Below are positions 1-4,055 of a DNA stretch of 6,894 nt, piece by piece. The position numbers were made by a program, and so were the translations under genes. The notes below the pieces were generated by a model. That model was not told where the DNA came from. It saw only the letters and a list, made by a program, of their open reading frames with translations, and made no database searches. Each line of letters opens with the position of its first letter. Position 1 is the first letter of the stretch. This DNA is from CAYLLN01 sp040901775 (GTDB lineage: Bacteria > Planctomycetota > Planctomycetia > Pirellulales > Pirellulaceae): assembly GCA_040901775.1 (NCBI GenBank), contig JBBDYF010000058.1:1-6894 (forward strand). The letters are read 5' to 3'.

Positions 1-1005
1 GCCGAATTCGTCAAGCAGTCTGAACACATTGCGATCGATCGGCTGTTCCCAGATTCTTTCGCGCGGTGCAACGTAGCCGCTGATGCATCCCACATCAATT
101 CGCGTATCAAGGGCCTTCGCGAACAAAGCAATCATTCCTCCTTCGCCGTAACCGATCACGCCGATCTTCGCGGTCTCAGGGGGCTCACGCCCCCCGCTCG
201 CCTGCTCTTGGCCCCCGCTCGCCTCATGGGTAAACCAATCCACGCCCGCCAGTACCTTTTGCACTTCGTAGCCGATCAGGTGCCGGCCGAGCTCGAAGGC
301 AGGGCGGTAGAGATACTCGCGGTTGGTCAAATTAGCCCGGCCCGGCTGGCCGGGAGGGGCGCGTTTGCTCATCTCGCGGCTGATGAGCGTGGGCACGAGC
401 ACTCGGCAGCCGTTTTCGGCCAGGCGGCGGGCGAACTGCGATTCGGAGGGCACGCCCTCGGCGAGCCCGCAGATTTGCTCGGGGGTTTGAGCGCAGTCGG
501 GAATCGCAATGATGTCGGCGACCTTTTCGCCCTTGGGCACCAGCAGCAGCCCCTCGCCGTGAACGTCTCGCACCACCGGCCAGCGGACGGCGAAGATTTC
601 GTAGTTCTCGCCGCGCCCGACAGCGAGCGGATGTCCCTCGCTGACGCTTCGGGTTGTTTTGCTCGTGCCGACCAGTTCCGGCGCGTCGAACTTCACCCGC
701 TCATCGACGACGCCCAGAATCTTGGCGAGCCGTTGGCGGTTCGGCTCGATCGATTTGTTGTACGCCTCGGGCGAGCTGAAATCGCGCTGCCAATGCTTCG
801 CCCGCCGCTCGACCGAGAGGTCGATCTCGCGCAGCAAAAACTTATCCACCCCGGCGACCATTTGGGCCGCGATGTCCCCCTCCATCGTGAGCGGCTCGGT
901 TCCCGCCAGCGGCTCGCCCGACTTGGCTTCTTGGACCACGCCGGTAGATAGCCACGAAAAACACAACAAGGCACAAAGGAGAAAGAGCAGGGGAGGGGAG
1001 CGCAT
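1..1005 (-). CDS. Secreted alpha/beta-hydrolase-like protein (5' part; C-terminus beyond window)
   Basis: The reading frame is open for 335 codons from the ATG at 1005 to the window edge, so the protein is N-terminally complete and C-terminally truncated. Residues 1-25 form a Sec-type signal peptide (Arg2, then a Leu/Cys-rich core); no lipobox is seen, so export to the periplasm or beyond is inferred. The body resembles planctomycete proteins annotated as acetyl-xylan-esterase or dienelactone-hydrolase-like, with a helical N-terminal region followed by the first half of an alpha/beta-hydrolase core. The strand-turn-helix where the nucleophile elbow belongs reads VIGYGEGG (residues 283-290), with Gly287 where the catalytic Ser or Cys of a GxSxG elbow would be, so catalysis by the usual triad is doubtful. 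Two low-complexity repeat-derived segments interrupt it, at residues about 117-131 and 261-277. No Shine-Dalgarno is evident. The substrate is unknown. Confidence 0.75.
   Translation of the reverse strand, partial: MRSPPLLFLLCALLCFSWLSTGVVQEAKSGEPLAGTEPLTMEGDIAAQMVAGVDKFLLREIDLSVERRAKHWQRDFSSPEAYNKSIEPNRQRLAKILGVVDERVKFDAPELVGTSKTTRSVSEGHPLAVGRGENYEIFAVRWPVVRDVHGEGLLLVPKGEKVADIIAIPDCAQTPEQICGLAEGVPSESQFARRLAENGCRVLVPTLISREMSKRAPPGQPGRANLTNREYLYRPAFELGRHLIGYEVQKVLAGVDWFTHEASGGQEQASGGREPPETAKIGVIGYGEGGMIALFAKALDTRIDVGCISGYVAPRERIWEQPIDRNVFRLLDEFG
175..225 (-). repeat. In-frame palindromic repeat module in the hydrolase gene (EAS..ASGGREPPE type)
   Basis: On the minus strand this encodes residues 261-277 of the hydrolase, ending ASGGREPPE. 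Positions 175-202 are identical over 28 bp to 2520-2547 in hemG. They contain a hairpin with a 6-bp stem (GGGGGC/GCCCCC) around a GTGA tetraloop, read on the minus strand. A second GCGAGC block lies upstream, at about 219-224, as it does in hemG. The segment sits in the linker just before the elbow strand and looks like an insertion relative to the flanking conserved sequence. Confidence 0.85.
612..660 (-). repeat. In-frame repeat module in the hydrolase gene (TTRSVSEGH type)
   Basis: On the minus strand this encodes residues 116-132 (core TRSVSEGHPLAVG), between two stretches that read as conserved protein. The DNA core at 635-653 has a GCGTCAGC centre flanked by CCC and GGG. CAGCGAG at 621-627 and CTCGCTG at 637-643 form a perfect 7-bp inverted repeat with a 9-base loop. 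The peptide resembles repeat-derived segments I recall from other planctomycete proteins; that is recollection, not a search. Only one copy is present in the window. Confidence 0.55.
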
Positions 1006-1049
1006 GAGAGAACCTGGCGGTGAGATTGGTGGGCGGGGACAACAGCCGA

Positions 1050-1078
1050 AGATTAGCTGCCGCTCGAAGCCAATGCAA
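1050..1078 (-). promoter_or_regulatory. Weak sigma-70-like promoter candidate for the hydrolase gene
   Basis: Read on the minus strand, TTGCAT (1078-1073) and TAATCT (1055-1050) are separated by 17 bases and lie about 45 bases before the ATG at 1005. Each box matches its consensus at only 3 of 6 positions, so the spacing is the main argument. Nothing else convincing was found in 1006-1257, the divergent region shared with the gene starting at 1258. Confidence 0.18.
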
Positions 1079-1257
1079 TCAAGCCGCCCGTCAGCCCAAC
1101 TCCGCGAAGTCTCTCCTTGCCCTCGCGGCAGAATTACTCAACTCGGCCGGCGGATCGGTCGATGCTAGGACCGCACGACTTTGCCCACGTTGCCCGCCGC
1201 TAGCTGTGTCTTGCCAGCAAACGGCCCCATCGGCCTTGCAGATTTGAGCGTCGAACC

Positions 1258-1716
1258 ATGTCCCTAGCGCCACTACTTCCGATCGCCGGCTTCGCAGCCG
1301 CGTCGCTGGCTGGCGAAGCCCTCGCGGCGGTGAGCAGCGGGCTGTCGTTCGCGGCCGAGCTGGTGGGGCAGGCCAGGGGAGCGGAATCGGCGGGTTCTGA
1401 CGCAGACCGGCCGACCGCCGGCCAGCAATTCGAAGCGACGGTCGATCAATTTATTGCCCAGTTGCGCCAGCGGCTCTCGGCGGTCGGCATGAAGCTCTCG
1501 GGAACGGTGCAGATTCAGTCGGATGGGCTGTTTGGCGTCGAAGTGCAGGGCAACCCGACCGACGAGGCGTCTCTCGAACGGTTGTTTGCCGCCGACCAGT
1601 CGCTCCGCGACCAGTTCAATCTGCTGGCAGAAGAAAACGAGCGCCAGAGTGGCGCGAGCCAGCACGAGTTCGGCTTGCTGATTGAGGGAGTCGCCGCCGA
1701 GGTGATCCGCCGCTAG
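1258..1716 (+). CDS. Hypothetical protein, 152 residues
   Basis: I do not recognise this protein. The frame runs from ATG to TAG. Residues 1-36 are Ala/Leu-rich and weakly hydrophobic, with no basic residues, so they do not look like a classical signal peptide. Residues 37-55 are a polar, probably flexible linker. Residues 56-150 look like a folded alpha/beta domain: an amphipathic helix (FEATVDQFIAQLRQRL), a short beta-like pair (LSGTVQIQSDGLFGVEVQG), then helices rich in Glu, Gln and Arg. The composition looks like genuine protein, which favours this frame over the longer minus-strand frame opposite it. It converges on hemG; the last four bases (CTAG, 1713-1716) serve both stop codons. No Shine-Dalgarno is seen before the ATG. 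It could be a small cytoplasmic or weakly membrane-associated protein; no function can be assigned. Confidence 0.6.
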   Translation: MSLAPLLPIAGFAAASLAGEALAAVSSGLSFAAELVGQARGAESAGSDADRPTAGQQFEATVDQFIAQLRQRLSAVGMKLSGTVQIQSDGLFGVEVQGNPTDEASLERLFAADQSLRDQFNLLAEENERQSGASQHEFGLLIEGVAAEVIRR

Positions 1717-3305
1717 GCCGGGTCTGGGCTTGCCACGCCGCGCACGGCATTTACGATCCGCTCGGCCGCTTGCTCGCCGCTGTGGATCGACTGCGGCACC
1801 CCGACGCCGCGATAGGCGTTGCCGGCGAGGGCAAAGTGCGGAACAGCCGCCGCGCGCTGCTCGATCTGCCGCACCAATTCTAGATGGCCGACGTGGTACT
1901 GCGGCATCGCGCCGAGCCAGCGGGCCACCTCGAAAAACTCCGGCTCGCCGGTCAGGCCCAACAGGTCGCGCAGTTCGGCCAGCACCAATTCGCGCAGCTC
2001 GCCGTCGGGCAAGGCGGCCAGGTCCGGCTGCATCGCACCGCCGACGAAGACCCGCAGCAAGAGCTTCCCCTCGGGCGCTCGGCCGGGGAATTTGAGGCTC
2101 GCCAGACTGGCGGCGATGAATTTCCGCTTCTCGATCGCCGGGGCGACCAGCCCAAACCCAGCCAGCGGTCGGGACAGTTGCTCGCGGCGAATGCCCAAGA
2201 AAGCCAGCGAGCAGCCGGCATGGGGAATGCTGCCGACCAGGGCGGCTAGCTTTTCGTCCACGCTGGTCAGCAGTCGCCCGCACACGGGGGCGGGAGCGGC
2301 GAGGATCAGATCGTCGAACAGTTCCGCCTCGGGCTGACCCCGGAGGAAGATCTGCCACGGGCCAGCATCCAGTCCCGCCCGGCGGTCGGGACCAACAATT
2401 CGTTCGACCGGGGCGCTGAGGCGCACGACTTCCGGCGGCAACCGGGCCGCGACGGCATCGACCAGCCGCTGCATGCCATCGCTCGGCGCGACGAACAGGC
2501 CATAACGGGCCCCGGAGGACTCAGGGGGCTCACGCCCCCCGCTCGCCAATTCGCTGCGCCCCTCGCTCGCCTCCGACCCCTGACCCGGAACGCCACGGAG
2601 GGCGTGCCCTACAGATCTCTGACCCCTGACCTCCGACCTCTCTCTCCTCATCCCCCGAATCAAGCTGCCGTACTTCCGCTCCAGCTCGACGAATAGCGGC
2701 ATCGTTGCCTGAATCGAGAGCTTGGCCGGGTCGGCCGTGTAGATGCCGCCGATCAAGGGCTGCACCAGCCGGTCGAACGCTTCGCGGCCGAAGCGGCGGA
2801 CGACGAACGATTCGAGGCTTTCGTCCTCCGGGTCGCGGCGGCGCGGTATGAAGGATTCGCACGCCAGCCGGAGCTTGCCCAGCGGGCTGAGGATAGGCGT
2901 TTTGAGAATCGGCCACGCTCGGGCGGGGCTCATCAGGGTGAATCCTGCGGGCACCGGCATCGGCCGGCCGCGCCAGACGACATAGGCCCGGCGGAACCGG
3001 GGGTCGGTTTCTAATAGTTCGTCGGCGATGCCCAACCGCCGGCAGAGGTCGAGCGCCCACGGCTCGCGGGTGGTGAACATGTCGGCCGAGCGCTCGATCA
3101 ACCAGCCGTCTCGGCGGTCGGTCTGCAGCACGCCCCCCAGCCGATCGGCGGCTTCAAACAGGGTCAGCTCGGCTTCGGGGCAAAGCTCCCGCACGCGATT
3201 GGCCGCCGCCAGGCCGGAGATTCCGCCGCCGATAATGGCGATGCGGCGGGGCAGGGCAGGGGGGGCGAGGGGGGCCGCGGGGGATGGAAAGGCAGGCAGG
3301 CTCAT
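1713..3305 (-). CDS. hemG: Oxygen-dependent protoporphyrinogen/coproporphyrinogen oxidase (HemG/HemY type)
   Basis: FAD-dependent oxidation of protoporphyrinogen IX, or of coproporphyrinogen III in the alternative haem route, at a late step of haem synthesis. The two activities cannot be separated by eye, so hemY or cgoX would be equally defensible names. With the ATG at 3305 the protein has 530 residues. The dinucleotide-binding motif GGGISG is at 26-31, followed by the ribose-binding Glu51 and RLGG at 55-58. The C-terminal FAD signature GNAYRGVGVP starts at 495 and runs into HSGEQAAERI. Starts at 3323 and 3413 are in frame but add a tail unlike the family; 3413 would also reach almost to the sigma gene start. 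Residues about 222-266 are a 45-residue low-complexity insert made of repeat modules, between GSLIRGMRR and RYGLF. That makes the protein somewhat longer than the usual 450-480 residues of the family. It converges with the 152-residue gene and diverges from the sigma gene. Confidence 0.93.
   Translation of the reverse strand: MSLPAFPSPAAPLAPPALPRRIAIIGGGISGLAAANRVRELCPEAELTLFEAADRLGGVLQTDRRDGWLIERSADMFTTREPWALDLCRRLGIADELLETDPRFRRAYVVWRGRPMPVPAGFTLMSPARAWPILKTPILSPLGKLRLACESFIPRRRDPEDESLESFVVRRFGREAFDRLVQPLIGGIYTADPAKLSIQATMPLFVELERKYGSLIRGMRRERSEVRGQRSVGHALRGVPGQGSEASEGRSELASGGREPPESSGARYGLFVAPSDGMQRLVDAVAARLPPEVVRLSAPVERIVGPDRRAGLDAGPWQIFLRGQPEAELFDDLILAAPAPVCGRLLTSVDEKLAALVGSIPHAGCSLAFLGIRREQLSRPLAGFGLVAPAIEKRKFIAASLASLKFPGRAPEGKLLLRVFVGGAMQPDLAALPDGELRELVLAELRDLLGLTGEPEFFEVARWLGAMPQYHVGHLELVRQIEQRAAAVPHFALAGNAYRGVGVPQSIHSGEQAAERIVNAVRGVASPDPA
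2508..2642 (-). repeat. Composite in-frame repeat insertion inside hemG
   Basis: This encodes HemG residues 222-266 and is built of modules, in coding order: a partial 21-bp-type unit (SEVRGQRS); a 27-bp module at 2612-2586 encoding VGHALRGVP; a full 21-bp unit at 2585-2565 encoding GQGSEAS, 20/21 identical to 6180-6200 in the von Willebrand A gene; and the ASGGREPPE palindromic module at 2573-2520, containing the 28-bp block identical to 175-202. The insert keeps the frame and lies in the linker after the GSLIRGM segment. The direct sequence matches are certain; calling it an insertion follows from family knowledge. Confidence 0.85.
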
Positions 3306-3313
3306 CGTGCTGG

Positions 3314-3319
3314 ATTGTA
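3314..3319 (-). promoter_or_regulatory. Candidate -10 box for hemG
   Basis: On the minus strand TACAAT (5 of 6 to TATAAT) ends 8 bases before the ATG at 3305, which would give a leaderless or nearly leaderless transcript. The best -35-like sequence, TTCTCA, is only 15 bases upstream, so support is weak. If real, it rules out the upstream starts at 3323 and 3413. Confidence 0.25.
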
Positions 3320-3357
3320 CCATGAGGCGATTGGTGAGAATGTTGGCAAAGAATCGC

Positions 3358-3384
3358 TGTAACGAATGGGCCCGATCCCCGTTA
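3358..3384 (+). promoter_or_regulatory. Candidate ECF-type promoter for the sigma factor gene
   Basis: TGTAAC (3358-3363), 16 bases, then CGTTA (3380-3384), 39 bases before the ATG at 3424. This closely resembles the ECF pattern TGAAAC-N16-CGTA known for Bacillus SigW/SigX-type promoters, and ECF genes are often autoregulated. The motif is short and could be chance. Confidence 0.4.
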
Positions 3385-3411
3385 TCCGAGTGACCAGCGA
3401 AGCCAGCCAGC

Positions 3412-3417
3412 AAGGAG
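3412..3417 (+). promoter_or_regulatory. Ribosome binding site of the sigma factor gene
   Basis: AAGGAG lies 6 bases before the ATG at 3424. It is the only strong Shine-Dalgarno in the window and fixes the sigma start. Confidence 0.7.
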
Positions 3418-3423
3418 CGGCCA

Positions 3424-3984
3424 ATGGGCCACGCGAATCAGCGGCAATGGGTGCTTGAAGCGGTGGACCGGCACGAGCTGGGTCTGCTGCGGTATGCTCT
3501 GCGCCTGGTGGGCGAGGAGGGCTTGGCTCGCGACGCCGTGCAGCATGCATTTTTGAAGCTGTGGGACGATGTCGGCTCGGATCGCTGGCAGGAACATGCC
3601 GCGTCTCCTCCCGGCGGCCGGGATTTGCTGGCCGCCTGGTTGTTTCGGGTTTGTCGGAACCGCTGCCTGGATCACTTGCGAACGGAGGGCCGCGAACAGC
3701 CGCTGGATGCTCTGCCCAGTCCGGGACGCGAAATCGACCCGGCCGAAGCAGCCGAGTCGGACGAGTTGGCGGCCTGCTTACGCGAGCTGGTTGCCCGGTT
3801 GCCGGCGGCGCAGCGCGAAGCGATCGACCTGTGGTGCGAGGGGTTTCGGTATGGCGAGATCGGCGAGATCACGGGGCACAAGGAAGGGCACGTCCGGGTG
3901 CTGGTGCATCGGGGGCTGGCCCGCGTGCGGGAGGCGCCGCAGGTTCGGGCCTGGCTCTCTGAGGAGCAAGCACCGGCCCAGTAG
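3424..3984 (+). CDS. ECF-subfamily RNA polymerase sigma factor
   Basis: A group 4 (ECF) sigma factor of 186 residues that would direct core RNA polymerase to a small regulon. Region 2 spans about residues 12-87: the helix LLRYALRLVG, then DAVQHAFLKLWDDV matching the core-binding region 2.2, and AWLFRVCRNRCLDHLR for regions 2.3-2.4. Residues 88-114 are an acidic linker. Region 4 spans about 115-170, with LPAAQREAIDLWCEGFRYGE and the DNA-reading helix HKEGHVRVLVHRGLARVRE. There is no region 1 or 3, as expected for ECF factors, and the length is typical. The start is supported by AAGGAG six bases upstream. A possible self-recognised promoter lies at 3358-3384. The next gene on the same strand, 71 bases on, encodes a membrane protein with an anti-sigma-like head, which suggests a sigma/regulator pair. 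The ECF subgroup cannot be assigned by eye. Confidence 0.93.
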   Translation: MGHANQRQWVLEAVDRHELGLLRYALRLVGEEGLARDAVQHAFLKLWDDVGSDRWQEHAASPPGGRDLLAAWLFRVCRNRCLDHLRTEGREQPLDALPSPGREIDPAEAAESDELAACLRELVARLPAAQREAIDLWCEGFRYGEIGEITGHKEGHVRVLVHRGLARVREAPQVRAWLSEEQAPAQ

Positions 3985-4005
3985 GTTCCGACCGCCGGGC
4001 GGAAC
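3985..4005 (+). other. Hairpin directly after the sigma stop codon
   Basis: GTTCCG (3985-3990) and CGGAAC (4000-4005) form a 6-bp stem around a 9-base loop, starting at the first base after the TAG. No T-run follows, so it is not a clear terminator. It could stabilise or partly attenuate transcript passing into the downstream gene. Confidence 0.35.
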
Positions 4006-4055
4006 TGAAGACTGGGCAGGTTTAGGAATCTACTTTAACAAACGGGATTGAAACC

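Noticed and set aside
443..463. AGGGCGTGCCCT-like match between the hydrolase gene and the hemG 27-bp module
   Set aside because: The match is about 13 bases, near-palindromic and GC-rich. In the hydrolase it encodes a stretch that reads as ordinary protein (EGVPSES), so chance is the simpler explanation.
208..951. Plus-strand open frame of 247 codons
   Set aside because: It is antisense to the hydrolase gene, whose minus-strand frame has a signal peptide and family-like sequence throughout. The plus-strand frame shows no motif.
960..1005. Lipoprotein signal in the hydrolase
   Set aside because: Cys residues are present in the hydrophobic core, but Leu precedes each one, or Leu-Leu, where Gly, Ala or Ser is needed, so the lipobox fails.
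1102..1128. Inverted repeat CCGCGA/TCGCGG in the intergenic region
   Set aside because: Six base pairs across a 15-base loop in GC-rich DNA are expected by chance, and there is no supporting context.
1273..2358. Long minus-strand open frame of 361 codons
   Set aside because: It overlaps hemG on the same strand in another frame and lies antisense to the 152-residue gene. Its translation is Arg/Ala/Gly-rich with no recognisable motif, typical of a GC-rich shadow frame.
3306..3413. N-terminal extension of HemG from the ATG at 3413 or 3323
   Set aside because: The extra residues do not look like the family N-terminus, no Shine-Dalgarno precedes them, and the start at 3413 would cover the candidate sigma promoter and end almost at its ribosome binding site.
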